A DNA stretch of 64,000 nucleotides from assembly GCA_051453625.1 (NCBI GenBank), contig JBOZIK010000001.1, positions 232,172,151 through 232,236,150 of the forward strand, in the 5' to 3' direction. A program made the position numbers and the translations under genes. This DNA comes from Welwitschia mirabilis (Eukaryota > Gnetophyta > Gnetopsida > Welwitschiales). The number at the start of each line of letters is the position of its first letter. The stretch's first letter is position 1. Under the pieces are notes generated by a model, which was given only the letters and a program-made list of their open reading frames with translations, searched no databases and had not been told where the DNA came from. This document shows positions 12,393-24,200 of the stretch, one piece after another.

Positions 12393-12741
12393 TATCTTAG
12401 CCCAATTATTTAGGTATAAGTTCTCGCTGATTTCATTGTTTTTCTTGTCCTGATAATTTGTTCACACTGATTGCTTCTTTCTTGTATTCGAATGTGAAAT
12501 GAAGCATAAATGTTTATTTTAGTTATGCTTTTGTATTGGGATCTTGTAATTAGAATATTTATCAACAAATTTTTGTTTGAAGTTTTTAGTAGCTCTGTAA
12601 AAGGCTAAAGCTCTACAAATTTCCTCTTCTTTTATCGATATCTATCTTTCTTTCCTATTGCAATTCCCGAGCATCCTTCTTTTATTCGACTGTCCATTAT
12701 TGTGTCTGCGCTTTGCTTCGTGGTCTAGTTTAGTCTGCCCT

Positions 12742-12846
12742 AGAAATTGTGCAACTCATTTGTCTGTTACATTTACGGATAAGGAATGGTTGATTGGTAA
12801 TGCTGCGAAGAAGCAGGTCACCATGAGTCTGATGAACAACTTCTTC
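12742..12846 (+). pseudogene. HSP70-like N-terminal (ATPase domain) fragment
   Basis: About 35 codons read RNCATHLSV followed by TFTDKEWLIGNAAKKQVTM and SLMNNFF. The family signature in the HSP70 nucleotide-binding domain is NRTTPSYVAFTD.ERLIGDAAKNQ, then a conserved N.T.F. The match is co-linear with no gap and several substitutions are single-base changes. HSP70s are ATP-driven chaperones. Here the G-I-D-L-G-T phosphate loop upstream and everything after N..F are missing, so this is a fragment only. It lies about 350 bases downstream of an LTR plus PBS and is richer in GC than its surroundings. Whether it is cytosolic or another HSP70 type cannot be told. Confidence 0.75.
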
Positions 12847-13984
12847 GCTTCTTTCTGTGTGGAGGGTTTCCATCACTTCCGGTGAATGACATCACCAAGG
12901 GGAAAGTAGGGCATTGTCATGGGTATAGGCAAGCAAGTGCACAGAGTGCAGTTGGCAGCAGAGCGCAGAGGTGATTCTCCTGCAAAGTGTCACTGTGCTC
13001 TTCTCCCACTGATAAATAAAATCAGCAATCAAATGTTAGCTTTCTATTAAAGGCACAAGACGCAAGGCGTATTGTCATAATAAAAATCATCATCTTTTAA
13101 GATTTTTCTGTCTTTAATATTTATGTTTGCATAAATTCCATGTTCAGTTTTATAACCTACTATTACTCTCAGATGATGACATCATGTTTCAAGACTTACT
13201 ATGAATGACAATTAGGAACTAGTTATCTATTTTATGATTTGTTTGTTTGATGTTAGGTAAATCGGTTTCTTAAATACGGAAGAGTTTTATTCACTCATCA
13301 TAGTGAACATGGTATTGACCTTTATAATTGTTTTTTAGATTTTGGTTGTCATGAGGATTTGTTTTGAGATTGTTTTACTGCTATTATTATGAGAACATTT
13401 AGTTATCTTTTGCTTATTTTATGTTTTGAGAAAAGTCTTTTCTGACTTTTAAAGGTATTACACATGAATGTTGATGGTCTATGTTTACATAGAATTTAAC
13501 TTGAAGGATTATAAAGTAGATATTATCCATTTAGTTAATACTAATCATTTCATATGTGGGTGGTGTCATTATAGGAAAAGAAGACATCAGGTACTTAAAG
13601 AGTGGCGATAAGATCTTAAGTTATTTTGATATGTAATATTTTAATCATATTTGAATTAGTGACTAAAATAATGACATCTAACACTTGGAATCAATTCATT
13701 ATAGTAGTTACTTGACCCCATAGGGAAGTAACTATTTTAGTGAGTTAATGGGAATAAGTTGGTGCACTAAAACATAAAAAAAACAGAATTTTCCCAAGTC
13801 CACAAGTAGGGAATATTTTTCTTGTGTTTCTTTTCCCTAGTCTTCTTAATAAAAGGAGTAACTTTCATGCATGATTGCAGTCTCTACCCTTAGGAGGTTT
13901 TGAATTTACTATTGTATTTAAATTTGTCATTACATTCATAGATGTTTGTTTGATTATTGTAGTTAATCCTACCACTACTCTCCT
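12847..13984. other. Non-coding stretch, partly GC-richer; probable 5' LTR of the next copia
   Basis: The first ~200 bases (to about 13040) keep the higher GC of the HSP70 fragment but show no further HSP70 match. The rest is AT-rich and ends directly in front of a copia gag, where the 5' LTR and leader of that element are expected. Its right-hand partner was not identified. Confidence 0.45.
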
Positions 13985-14720
13985 TAATGATTCATCTTGT
14001 GTTCTAATGTTATCTAGTGAAAACTATTTTGATTAGAAATGTTAATTCTCTTTAGGTTGCATGGATTTGGATTTGGCACTTTGTGTGGATGAATCAAACA
14101 CCCACATGAAATCAAGTACGCCAAATGAAAAGAATTCTTATGAAATCTGAAAGCAATTCAACCACTTGAGTCTTATGCTCATCAAGTTCAATATAAGTGA
14201 GAGCATTTGGAGCTCAATCCCAGAATGCGATATGGCTAGATCCTATATCAAAGCTATTAACAAACAATTTGTAATCTCTGATAAAGCCTCAATGAGCACC
14301 CTAATCAAGAAAATTTCAGGCATAACATATAATGAAAGTAGGAGTACATGTGAACACATGATGAAAGGGAGGGATAGTTTGGGTAAATTGAAGACCTTAG
14401 AAGTTGTTTTTCTTGAGTTATTTCTTATGAATTTTATTCTCAACTATATCCCTATAGAATATGAATCATTTAAAATAACAGACATAATGAAAAAAGGTTG
14501 TTTAATGAGCTATTAGCCATGTGTGTATAAGAGGAGAAGAGGTTGAAGCATGATACACTTAAAAGTACTAATTATTGACTTATGCTAAAGGGCATGCTAA
14601 GCAAGAAAAAGGTATTCCTAAGAAAAGAAAGAATGCAAATGTATAGATGAAGTAAAGTGACAATCAAGATAAATGTTACCTTTCTAAGAATAAGGAACAC
14701 TTTAAGAAAACTTAATCAAG
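13985..14720 (+). pseudogene. Copia gag with UBN2 domain and degenerate zinc knuckle
   Basis: A MDLDLALRVDE-like start lies near 14055-14085. An open run from 14166 then contains MSLMLIKFNISESIWSSIPE, KAINKQFVISDKASMSTLIK and MTYN-type ITYNESRSTCEHMMK. These are the standard UBN2 gag landmarks of this copia group (M.M...I...IRGSIP, A...Y...DKA....LM.K, MTYN..RS.REHI). After a frameshift, MCV*EEKRLKHDT follows near 14517. The knuckle near 14671-14715 reads KCYLSKNKEHFKKT: the His and spacing are kept, but the second and last Cys are lost. Confidence 0.85.
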
Positions 14721-14889
14721 AAAGAAAGGTAATTTTACATTTGTATATTATGATTTTCATCTTATTAAAGCTCTTGATAATAATTAATAGATCAATTATA
14801 ATTTACATTGTTAATAATGTATAGGGATTTTAAAAACTAAGGAAACCACTAAGAAGTGAATAAGGCATCTATTGAGGAAACTAAATGCA

Positions 14890-16210
14890 TTCACATGTGA
14901 AAGTAGTGGAAACTTATAGACTTGTCCTAAAATCCAACTTTCTATTCGACTTTGAAAATACTTTTTTTGTTTTATCATTTTCCATTTGATATCTATTTTA
15001 AGATTTACTTATGTTAGATATTGTTTTAATTTTCATTAGTAAACTATTGATTTTACAAAAAATAAACAAGTTGTTTATTTTGGAATTTTGATTGATAGTT
15101 TATTTGTATTTGAATTAGAACCTACTTATGAATGTAGTATTTTAACTCTACATGATAAAGAAATTGATAATAAACATGTATTACAAATGAAAACTCCTTT
15201 GATATTTGAAATACAAGAGTGGAATATACCTTTTTAAAGGGAGTTAAAATAGTAGTAAATGATGAAATCATAAAGGCTCTTAACTACATTTATCTTGGGA
15301 CTTGTGGGGACTACATAAAGGGAAAACAAACTAATAAGACCACTAAGGGTGTCAAGAGGAATACTGAATTTATTGAGATAATATGTATGGATATTTCTCG
15401 ATCATTTCCAACCCATTATATGAATGAATAGAGATATTTTATCTAATTTATTAATGATCATTTAAGATACATGTATCTTAATCTCATTTTTAATAATATA
15501 GAGGTACTTGATGCCTTTAAATTTTTTAAAGCAGAGGTAGAGAGACAAAAGGGGGGAAATAAATAAATTATAAGATTAAATAGAGGTGGAGAATATTGTG
15601 GAAGGTACATTAAAAAAGGTGCAAGTGCCAAGTCTATGTACTAGGTTCCTTGAAAAAAGAGGCATTATTACTTAATATATGATCCTAAACACATCATAAC
15701 AAAATGGTATAACTAAATTAAGAAACTCTAGGCTTATGGACATGGTTAAAAGTATGATCAGTAATTCAAGGTTATCTTTATCCTTATGAATTAAATCCCT
15801 AAAAATATTTTATGTACAACTTAAATAGGATTCCATCCAAGACTATCCTTAAGAAATCTTTTTCATTATGGAATGGATGAAAACTAATTTTGATACATGT
15901 ATAAATATTGAATTATCTAGTTGAAGTGAGGGTTTATAACCCATACCTGAAGAAACTAGATGCAAAAATTCTAAGTGATTATTTCATTAGCTTGGGAATT
16001 AACCCCAAAAGATATAGGTTTTATGGTCTTTCACATACTTTAAGTGCTATTAAGGCTAGAAATGCAAAATTTCTTAAGGATCATGAATTTAGTGGAAGTG
16101 ATTTTCCTTGCAATGTGGTAAATGAGAAGGTAAGGAAATCACTTGTTGAATCCTTAAATATGGTTAAGTTGATTGTTTTTCAAAATAATACTCCATGTTT
16201 CATTAAATAA
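14890..16210 (+). pseudogene. Copia protease remnant and integrase
   Basis: From about 15085 a frame reads GILIDSLFVFELEP, the region between protease and integrase. From 15300 comes GDYIKGKQTNKTTKG, then RNTEFIEIICMDIS, matching C.DCIKGKQT.....GA.R....LEIIHTDICGPF. Near 15480-15550 there is EVLDAFKFFKAEVERQ, and near 15585 NRGGEYCGRY (family SDRGGEYYGRY, which contains a catalytic Asp; here Asn). The open stretch 15908-16210 carries VEVRVYNPYLKKLDAKILSD and YRFYGLSHT, the integrase C-terminal part. It is broken by stops and frameshifts between islands. Confidence 0.85.
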
Positions 16211-16379
16211 CAACAATAACATCTACCACATCATGAGGAATTACCATATGAAAAATCTACAGATTATTCCCACTACTCAAGTAACAAAAAAAATAGTGGT
16301 AGTAAGAAAATTCTTAAGGGTTAAAAGACTAATAATTTATATTGGTTATGTTATATACCTTTAAGAGTCCGATCATGAT

Positions 16380-17140
16380 GCTGAAATTAAATATGAATCA
16401 AGTACTTTTTCATAAGACATGAATACATAAAATTCCACATTTTGATATGATGCCATGAAAGAAGAGATGGAATCCATGGTTAAAAATAAAGTCTAGGGTC
16501 TCATCAAGTTTGCATATGGAGCCTCATTTATTGGATGCAAATGCATAGTAATATCAAACAATATAAGCCTATACTTGTAGCTAAGGGTTTCACTCATAAA
16601 AATGGCATTGATTATCATGAAACCTACTCTTTAGTTTCAAAAAAGGATTCATTTAAAACAATAATGGCATTAGTAATTTATTTTAATTTAAAGCTACATT
16701 GAATGAATGTGAAAACAACATTCCTGAATAGGGATCTTCGCAAAGAGGTATGCATGTATCAAAGTTAAGGTTTTAATAGTGAAATAAATAGTTACTTAGT
16801 TTGCACATTAAAGAAATATGTATATGAACTAAAAAAGCTTTCTGCTAATGGTATTTAAAATTTCACAATGTTATTTCTTTATATGATTTCACAAAAAAAA
16901 ATTTTTGATTAATGTATATAGCTTAAGATTAGTAGGATCAAATATATCTTCTTATTTCTATATGGATGATATTTACTTTTAAGTAATGATTTGGGACCAT
17001 TACATGGAATGAAGTAGTTTCTTATCTATAGCTTTAAAAGAAAGGATATAGTTAAAGTATCTTATGTTTTTTGCATAGAGATTCACAAAGATAGAACCCA
17101 AAAAACATTGGACATATCCCATAAGACCTACATTAGAAAC
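16380..17140 (+). pseudogene. Copia reverse transcriptase, broken
   Basis: Islands in order: DAMKEEMESMVKNKV near 16450; IGCKCIV near 16535; YKPILVAKGFTHKNGIDYHE, then SLVSKKDSFKTIMALV, near 16560-16670; LHXMNVKTTFLNRDL near 16700 (family MDVKTAFLNGDL, catalytic Asp changed to Asn). Further on come KLSANGI near 16840 and YMDDIYF near 16960. The last keeps the two catalytic aspartates of the YVDD box. A frameshift or stop separates most islands. Confidence 0.85.
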
Positions 17141-17144
17141 ATTC

Positions 17145-17905
17145 TAAAAGGGTTTAAGATGAAAAATTATTTACCCATTATAGCATCTATTATCAAAGGG
17201 AATAAATTTAATTTAGATCAAATGTTACTAGAATACATTGGAATAAGCATACATGAAAAACATTTCTTATGATTTTATAGGAGGAGGAAGTCTTACGTAT
17301 GCAAAGGTCTACATTAGACTAGATATTGCATTTTCAGTATGAATGTTGAAAAGATAACCAGCTAACCTAAGTAGGGATCATTAAAGAGCTGCTAAAAGGA
17401 TTATGAAGTACCTGCAAAATTACTAGGTTATATGCAGATATTTAGATCATTTAGAAGTGATTGGTTATTTAAAAAAATGGATAGATACTAAGAATTCTAC
17501 TTCAAGATACATCTTTCTTAGTTGTAGGTATTGTATATTGGAGAAACATAAAGCTTATTGCATCATCCATGATGGAGGAAGACTTCATTTCATGTTATAA
17601 AGCTATATCATATGTGTTATGATTAAAAAATTTCATATTAGGCTTAAAATTTGTTGATTCTATAGCTAAGACATTAAAGATTTTTTGTATTCTTCTTTAA
17701 AAATAATAAGATAAAAGCTAAAGTAAGAACATCAACATAAAATATTTGGTCATCAGATTGGTCATCAGATAGGAAGTTAAGAAAATAGAATTTGTTATTG
17801 AGCATATAAGTACAAAGTTAATGACTAATCATCCTATGACTAAAGGATTACCTACGAAGTCTTTCTAGAATCATGTAATTCATATGGAACTTATTGATTC
17901 ATTTT
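17145..17905 (+). pseudogene. Copia RNase H and C-terminus, broken
   Basis: Near 17290-17350 a frame reads SLTYAKVYIRLDIAFSV (family SLMYAQVCTRPDIAFAVG). Near 17385-17430 it reads RAAKRIMKYLQNY, and near 17455 the IGYL.KWIDTKNSTS stretch of the RNase H core. Close to 17795-17860 VIEHISTKLMTNHPMTKGL and PTKSF match the C-terminal VIEHISTKxMxADPLTKGLPxKxF block very well. That fixes the end of the polyprotein. Confidence 0.85.
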
Positions 17906-18409
17906 GAATTTTTATTATCACTATTATGAATGTTTATAAACATATATGGTTATTAATGACATTATATTTATTTAATCACATTAAGTCTTTATTATGTATA
18001 AATTATGATCTATTTAGATTCATAAAGTTTGACCTTGAATGATTTTCATAAAGCATCATAAGGTATTTTAAACTGACCTTAGTTTGTAATTTTCATTGTA
18101 AAAATGATAATAGTTATGTTATAAAAATTTTTATGAGAAAAACTATCCAAATATTAATGCTAGATAACCCCATTATATAAAGAACTAAAATTACATAATA
18201 AAACTAATAAATTAAAAATTTCAAGAGGACATAATAATATATTTTACATCTTTTATACTCATTTAAATTCACAGACATTTGCTTCTTTGTGTTGTGTGAT
18301 TGATAAATTCTATGTATTATAAAATAAATGAATATGTAAATATGTACATGCATTCTTACCTAGAATCAAGAATGATAAATGAGTAGATTTACTCTACCAT
18401 GACTTTTGA
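17906..18409. other. AT-rich stretch after copia pol; probable decayed 3' LTR
   Basis: It lies directly downstream of the copia C-terminus, where the 3' LTR is expected. No coding motif was seen. It could not be aligned by eye with 12850-13980. Confidence 0.4.
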
Positions 18410-19215
18410 GGATTGATTGAACTTAGAAGGGAGGGGTGAATGAGTTCCAACAAATAAATAGACTAAACAAGAATAAAAAGCACAATGAAAAACCTTATCA
18501 AATAATGTGATTTTCCAACCTAGGCATGTTCACACACAGAGGGTAGCTTCTACTCCCATCTCTATATATTCTTAACCTATAAGAAATAGTGGTTTTCTAG
18601 TGCATCACCAATGTTATAACAAATGAAAGTCTTTTTTACAAAGTAGCACTCTATCCCCTTTAANNNNNNNNNNNNNNNNNNNNNNNNNNNNNNNNNNNTT
18701 ACAATAATGAGAGTCTTCTCATAAGGTAGTATTCTCTCTTCCTCAAGGGAATAGTGGTTTTCATAGGCTCATCAATAACCTTACATCAAATAAGTTTCTA
18801 AGAGAACAATATCAAATGCACACCCCTAAAGTATTGCCTTACAAGATATTTAATATTAAAAAATTAGACTCATAATATAAGATGGTCCATAATGAGTAGC
18901 CAAAAATACAACACAACAACAAGCCTGAATAGATTTCTTTGATGAAGATCTGAGCTTATTGAAGTTGATGTTGTCATAAGTACAAGTGAAGAGTGACGAA
19001 ATGAAGATCCAAGTCTAAGAGATGAAGAAAGTGTTAGCTCCTTATCAATGAATCCTTTCATTTCTTCATAAGAGTTTTCCTTAACTCATGCTTTTAAATA
19101 TTTGTATATTTAATTGATTCTATGAAGTGTCAAAAGTTCTTCTTTATTTTATGATGTCAAGGATTTATAGTTCTAAAGAAGATCTAGCTGGTTGAGCTTG
19201 AAAGGTAGTGTAAAG
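18410..19215 (-). repeat. Stray LTR fragment of the non-autonomous copia family
   Basis: It aligns with 46648-47460, part of the 5' LTR of the element at 40949-48079. Shared stretches include gaatgagttcca, aataaaaagcacaat, the TTCTACTC...ATATTCTTAAC block, a tandem ~75 bp unit (aatagtggttttc...) and gattctatgaagtg near the far end. Only about 0.8 kb of the 1.43 kb LTR is present and no internal region adjoins it, so it is a truncated solo LTR. A 35-N gap lies inside at 18664. Confidence 0.8.
18664..18698. other. Assembly gap of 35 N
   Basis: It falls in the tandem ~75 bp units of the LTR fragment. By comparison with 46880-46935 roughly 45 bases should be there, so the gap is probably a collapsed repeat junction. 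Confidence 0.9.
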
Positions 19216-19720
19216 TTAACTTTTAATAATCTTAATAGTCATAGAGATAGATTAGATTAGCTAGCATAAGGCCATGCTATAGTTGAAGTTTAGGTAATAA
19301 GAAAAGAAGACCAATAACCAAGAATATAATAAGGTCCATGGTTTAGCATACCTAATTATTAAATGTATAAATAGTTTTTAAGTATAAATCAATGCTTATT
19401 TAATATTTAGGCAAATTCTAATTACCTCATAGCCAAGTGCTAAGACATTATTTAATGTGGAATTCAGTATTCCCTTAAGAAATGGATTAGGATATATTTT
19501 GAGATTGATGTCCAAGGATAATTATTATAGAGGAAGAGTCTAGGCATTTCTAGCTCAGTAAAGGATCTAATAAGTGTTAACTTATAAATTGTAAGTTGTG
19601 AGATATACACATGTATACAATTATAGATTCTAATTTCATTAGTGTTTATTTAGTGTAAATATTTATCACTAATTAATTTAAACATTAATAATTCAAGGGT
19701 TAAATTCAAGATATAATTTG

Positions 19721-19755
19721 GAGGGGTGGGGTGGGGGGGCGGGGGGGGGGGGGGG
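19721..19755 (+). repeat. Poly-G tract, potential G-quadruplex
   Basis: gaggggtggggtgggggggc, then fifteen more G. Four or more G-runs of at least four, separated by single bases, satisfy the usual quadruplex pattern. The nearby gap begins 18 bases further on and may be caused by it. Confidence 0.85.
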
Positions 19756-19773
19756 TGAAATTTAAAACAAAGA

Positions 19774-20152
19774 NNNNNNNNNNNNNNNNNNNNNNNNNNN
19801 NNNNNNNNNNNNNNNNNNNNNNNNNNNNNNNNNNNNNNNNNNNNNNNNNNNNNNNNNNNNNNNNNNNNNNNNNNNNNNNNNNNNNNNNNNNNNNNNNNNN
19901 NNNNNNNNNNNNNNNNNNNNNNNNNNNNNNNNNNNNNNNNNNNNNNNNNNNNNNNNNNNNNNNNNNNNNNNNNNNNNNNNNNNNNNNNNNNNNNNNNNNN
20001 NNNNNNNNNNNNNNNNNNNNNNNNNNNNNNNNNNNNNNNNNNNNNNNNNNNNNNNNNNNNNNNNNNNNNNNNNNNNNNNNNNNNNNNNNNNNNNNNNNNN
20101 NNNNNNNNNNNNNNNNNNNNNNNNNNNNNNNNNNNNNNNNNNNNNNNNNNNN
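19774..20152. other. Assembly gap of 379 N
   Basis: N run next to the poly-G tract. Confidence 0.98.
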
Positions 20153-21185
20153 AAGGATCTAACTAGAGATTATTACCACTTATTAAATTAATTACACTAT
20201 TGATCTACATGTCCATTTTTCCTTAATAAGATTATATATAATTCTTTTATTCTATTTATAAAAATAACTATGCATACAAAAATTATTCTACAAAATGATG
20301 TTAAAAGGACTCAAAACTAGGACCTATACCTTATGTCTCTAATTCTTCTATGAATGCTAATTCGGATAAGTGAATATTTAAGTGTTATTTTTACATTTAT
20401 TCTCTATACCTATGTAACAACCATCTTGTAATAGCATTTCAATAGTTTATTTCATTTTAATAAGTCACTACATTTGATGTGGAGTATTGCATTAGTTCAA
20501 GGTATCAGGTGAATGCTACTAGAGGAGTTTCAAAAGGAAATGAAATTAAGAGATAGGAAGGGAGTGGTCTTCATAAAAGAAACCTAATTATACTACTTTC
20601 TTTGAATCCTTACATGACATTTTCTTGAAATGGAGAAGAACAAGCAGACATTGACCTAGAATGAAAAATTTCACTCTTAATTCTTAAAAAAATTTGAAGG
20701 AAGTTTGTGTGTAGATGATCTAAGGAAAAGATTAGTACCAACATTTTTTAAAAAAATCATTACTTTGTGATTTTACAGTTGCCAAACATTCTTTATCATT
20801 CTTAGCTAGGAGTCTCTAAGGTTGAGGAACTACCAATGGTAGCCGAGGAATCAGGCTTAGCTAAAATGTTAAGTTCATACCTGCATTCCCAAATCTAAGA
20901 TGTAGCAAAAGTTGAATTTATTTTTCTTTGTATGAGATGAATCGAGTGACAACGTAGGCATAGAAAGAGAGTGTGTTGGATTGCTTGTGGGGGGGTGTGT
21001 AGAAGATCATTGAACTATGGTTGAATCAGACATTTAACCAAGGAATATGGGTGAAGAAGGAAAGTGTTAGAAAAGGGAGGTCACAGAGCAAGAAGATGGA
21101 GGTGTGCCATTGGTGACATAGAAAACTATTATGCAAGGGCATTTCATGCATACACAGGCAAAAGATCAGAGAGGACTAATAACAG

Positions 21186-21519
21186 ATGGATGAGGAATAA
21201 TAGGAACAAGAAAACACAGGCTGAAATGAGAAGCACTAAGAGAAACCAAAGAAAATAAAACTTCTAAATTTCTTCCTGATGTTCATTCCTCACTATTGCT
21301 TCATTACATCTTTATCCTCAAATTTGTAGGATGCTTTTGATGCAAAAATATCATGATATTTTCATGGTTTAAGAGGTAGTTAGTGGTCAGTAATTGGATT
21401 TTATAGAGAATCTTTCATTTATAGCTGAAATTTTAACAATGGTAGGCATTTGTAGATAGTTTTATTGAAAACTAGACTCGGTAGTGTAAATGATGGACTC
21501 TCTTACTTTTATGTCCACA
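21186..21519 (-). repeat. 3' LTR of gypsy element A
   Basis: About 334 bp, aligning closely with 26922-27244. Shared blocks include ctaagagaaa.caaagaaaataa, acttctaaatttctt, ttcattacatcttta, atatcatgatattttcatgg and ttgaaaactagact. On the minus strand it starts TGTGGACAT at 21519. The far end near 21186 is fuzzy. Confidence 0.85.
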
Positions 21520-21829
21520 TTAGAATTCCATTCTTGTATTTAACTTATTCTTAAGTTGAAGTCTTTTAGATGAATATTTGACTTTGGTATCTTGACACTC
21601 CTTCATAAGGTAGTAGTAGAAGCTTGTATGTCTTCTTTATCTTTGATAGTGTTGACTAATATCTTTTGGAATTTTTGTTGTTGTTCTTCATTTCTTTTTG
21701 ATGTTGACCTCCATTTATATAGATCAGCTACATTAAATATGGATGATATTCTCATACCTTTTAATAATATTAATTCATATGCATTATTTAAAATCTACTT
21801 CGTAATAACAAATGGTCCAATTCTTTGAG

Positions 21830-22720
21830 GTTGCATTTTAGTAAATCTTTAATGTTGTTGATCTCTAAGTAGTCATACTAGGACTTGTTCTGCTTCTTGA
21901 AATGACTTTTCCTTCCTTCTAGTATTTGTTCTTACCTTATAATCTGCATTGAAGTCTATAATCCTCTAGCATACTTGCTCCTGAAATGTTATTAAGTCCT
22001 GTACAGAATCATTAAAATTGCTTTCCAAGACTTCTAGAATTCCTGGCTGACTCACATACACTATGCAAAATGGTGTTGCTCCTATACTATGGTTTATAGA
22101 ATTATTATATATAAACTCTGCTTGAGCCAATCTATCTTCCCACATGTTAGGTTATTCTCCACATAGACAACTTAAAAGATTTTCTAAACTATGATTTACT
22201 ACTTTTGCTTATCCATCTGTTTGAGGGTGATATGTAGAGCTAAAAATTTAAACTGCAATTAAGATATCTCCACAAATCCTTCTAGAATGCATTAACAAAC
22301 TTTAGATTTCTATCACTAATAATGCTCTTAGGAATTCCATGTAACTTTATAATATCTTGAAATAATAACTTATCTACCTTTGCAGAATCATACTTCTTCT
22401 TACATGAGATGAAATGTGCCATCTTTAAAAATCTATCTACAACTACAAGAATATGATCATTTCCTTTACCTAATCTTGGAATGCCACTAACAAAATCCAT
22501 GCTAACATCTTTCCATGACTTTATTGGTACTGGTTATGGTTAGTACAAGCCTATATTTGCATGTGTTCCCTTAGAATGCTAACAAATATGACAATCTTCT
22601 ACAAACTGTCATATTTTTCTTCTCATTCTAGGACAATAAAGGTAACTACAAATTCTTTTAATTGTTTTGTTTTAATCCATATGTTCTGCTAATCCTTCAC
22701 TATGTCCTTCTTTAATTAGC
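21830..22720 (-). pseudogene. Gypsy integrase, broken
   Basis: The minus-strand HHCC finger region reads HSEGLAEHMD*NKTIKR, YCPRMRRKI and CHIC*HSKGTHANIG at about 22560-22710. The catalytic core follows at 22282-22500 with MDFVSGIPRLGKGNDHI, VVVDRFLKMAHFI and LHGIPKSIISDRNLKF. The first Asp (MDF) and the Asp of SDR are present. The downstream TGxxE region is poorly preserved. Integrase inserts the cDNA copy into the host chromosome. Two stops replace Gln codons in the finger. Confidence 0.9.
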
Positions 22721-22979
22721 TTAAGATGAAGATTTTTTTTAGAAATACATAATCATTGATTCTTATATAACTTTCCTCCTCTTATTCTATATTCTTATAT
22801 GCTAGATGGATCTTGTATTACTTACTTTCATATTTCTTTAAAGTCTGGATTTTATACATATTGTAAGTTTTTTGCTTTCAAACCTTGTACTATAATACTC
22901 CTGCCAATGAAACTCCTTCGATTCAGTGCATCTTCTACCTTATTTTGTATCCCTTTCTTATTCTTCAATACAAAATTAA

Positions 22980-23345
22980 ACCTTTGTAATTCTTTCACCC
23001 ATCATGCATTTTTAGCATTAATTTTTAGTTGCTTCTAAATGAACTATAAGGCTCAATGATCTATATATAATACAAATTCCTTAGGCAATAGATAATGACA
23101 TTACTTCTTCAATGCCTATAAAATAGCATAAAATTCTTTCTCATATGTGAAATATTTTTGAGGAATTGCATTTAACTTCTCATTGGAAAATGCAACTAGC
23201 CTTTCTTCTTGGCTTGAAACTACTCCTATGGCTACACCACTAGCATCACATTCTACTCTAAAAATTTTGGAAAAATCTGGTAAGACTAAGACTATTGTAG
23301 TACTCAAGTATTTCTTTAACTCTTAGAAACTCTTATCTACTACTA
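22980..23345 (-). pseudogene. Gypsy RNase H
   Basis: The stretch reads VLPDFSKIFRVECDASGVAI, then GVVSSQEERLVAFSNEKLN and YFTYEKEFYAIL. These match the gypsy RNase H block with its conserved D of ECDAS, the GAVL.Q block and YPTYDKELYA, where the second catalytic Glu sits. The open part is 23116-23307. A stop follows at the position of a Leu/Val-Arg junction. RNase H removes the RNA strand during cDNA synthesis. Confidence 0.9.
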
Positions 23346-24200
23346 TTATCTAGACAAATGATTTATATTTTCCTTTAATTATTTCTAGCATATCTATAGC
23401 TACACCACTAAAATTGCTAATAATTTTCTGATAGAAACTTGCTAATCTATAAAATGAACATACCTCTATAGCATTCTTTGGTTTTGGCCATTTTATAATG
23501 CTTTATACCTTCTCTAAATCTACTCATATTCCATCTTTAGAAATAATAAATCCTAAATATACCAATTCATTTCTCATAAAACTACACTTCTTTAAGTTTA
23601 TCATCAATTTTTCTTTTTCTAATTTTGATAGCACAAGTCATAAATGCTATAAATTCTCCAGTTAACTATGACTAAACACCAAAATATCATCCAAAAAAAT
23701 AATAACAAATCTTCCCAAATATGGCTTCAATACCTCATTCATCATCCTCATGAAAGTACTAGATGCATTAGGGAAGTCAAATGGCATAACTCTCCATTCT
23801 TATAACTCATCAGGAGTTTTGAATGCTATCTATCATTCATTACCTTCTCTTATACAAATTTGGTGATAGCCACTTTTTAAATCAATCTTACTAAAATATT
23901 GAGATCCTACTAAACAATCCAAGATATCATTCATACAAGGTATTGAAAATCTATGCCTGGTTATAATTTTATTAATTGTCCTTACATTGATGCATATACA
24001 CAATTTTGATGAATCTTTTTTTGGTGCAAGAACAACTAGAACTGCACATGGACTTATACTTTCCTTATCAATCCTTTTTTTAAGAGTTCATCAACTTGTC
24101 TAGCTAGCTCTTCACATTCATGTGGACTCATGTGAAATGTTGCCTTATTTGGTAGCTGTACTTCTAGGATTAGATCGATAGCATATGAAATGGATCTTTG
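23346..24200 (-). pseudogene. Gypsy reverse transcriptase, broken
   Basis: Near 23680-23720 the minus strand reads [14 protein letters not shown], the family's FVVVYLDDILIYS with both catalytic aspartates kept. Downstream are LKKCSFMRNELVYLGFIIS and VDLEKV*SIIKWPKP, the classic RT thumb/connection blocks, then ISNFSGVA. Upstream (23880-24060) are the QIR..E..W.TAF and V..LC.DY regions in decayed form. Stops and small frameshifts are present. Confidence 0.88.

Larger units (their letters stand above)
13985..17905 (+). mobile_element. Third Ty1/copia retrotransposon, almost full-length internal region, decayed
   Basis: Gag, protease, integrase, RT and RNase H follow in order on the plus strand over 3.9 kb, the normal length of a copia internal region. 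Several stretches of 60-115 codons remain open, so this copy looks less damaged than the first. It still has frameshifts and stops in every domain. The flanking LTRs could not be paired by eye. Confidence 0.85.
19216..21185. other. Intergenic stretch with a G-rich run and a gap; no gene recognised
   Basis: It holds a G-rich tract (19721-19755), a 379-N gap (19774-20152) and about 1 kb of ordinary non-coding sequence. The part at 20940-21185 is less AT-rich and purine-rich. It has a short open frame from 21064 that resembles nothing I know. Confidence 0.5.

Noticed and set aside
12658-12885. A complete small protein gene
   Set aside because: Only the middle matches HSP70, both ends are unrelated sequence, and no HSP70 of 75 residues is known to me; treated as a pseudogene fragment.
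18870-19061. Minus-strand frame as a gene
   Set aside because: It lies wholly within a stray LTR shared with 46648-48079.
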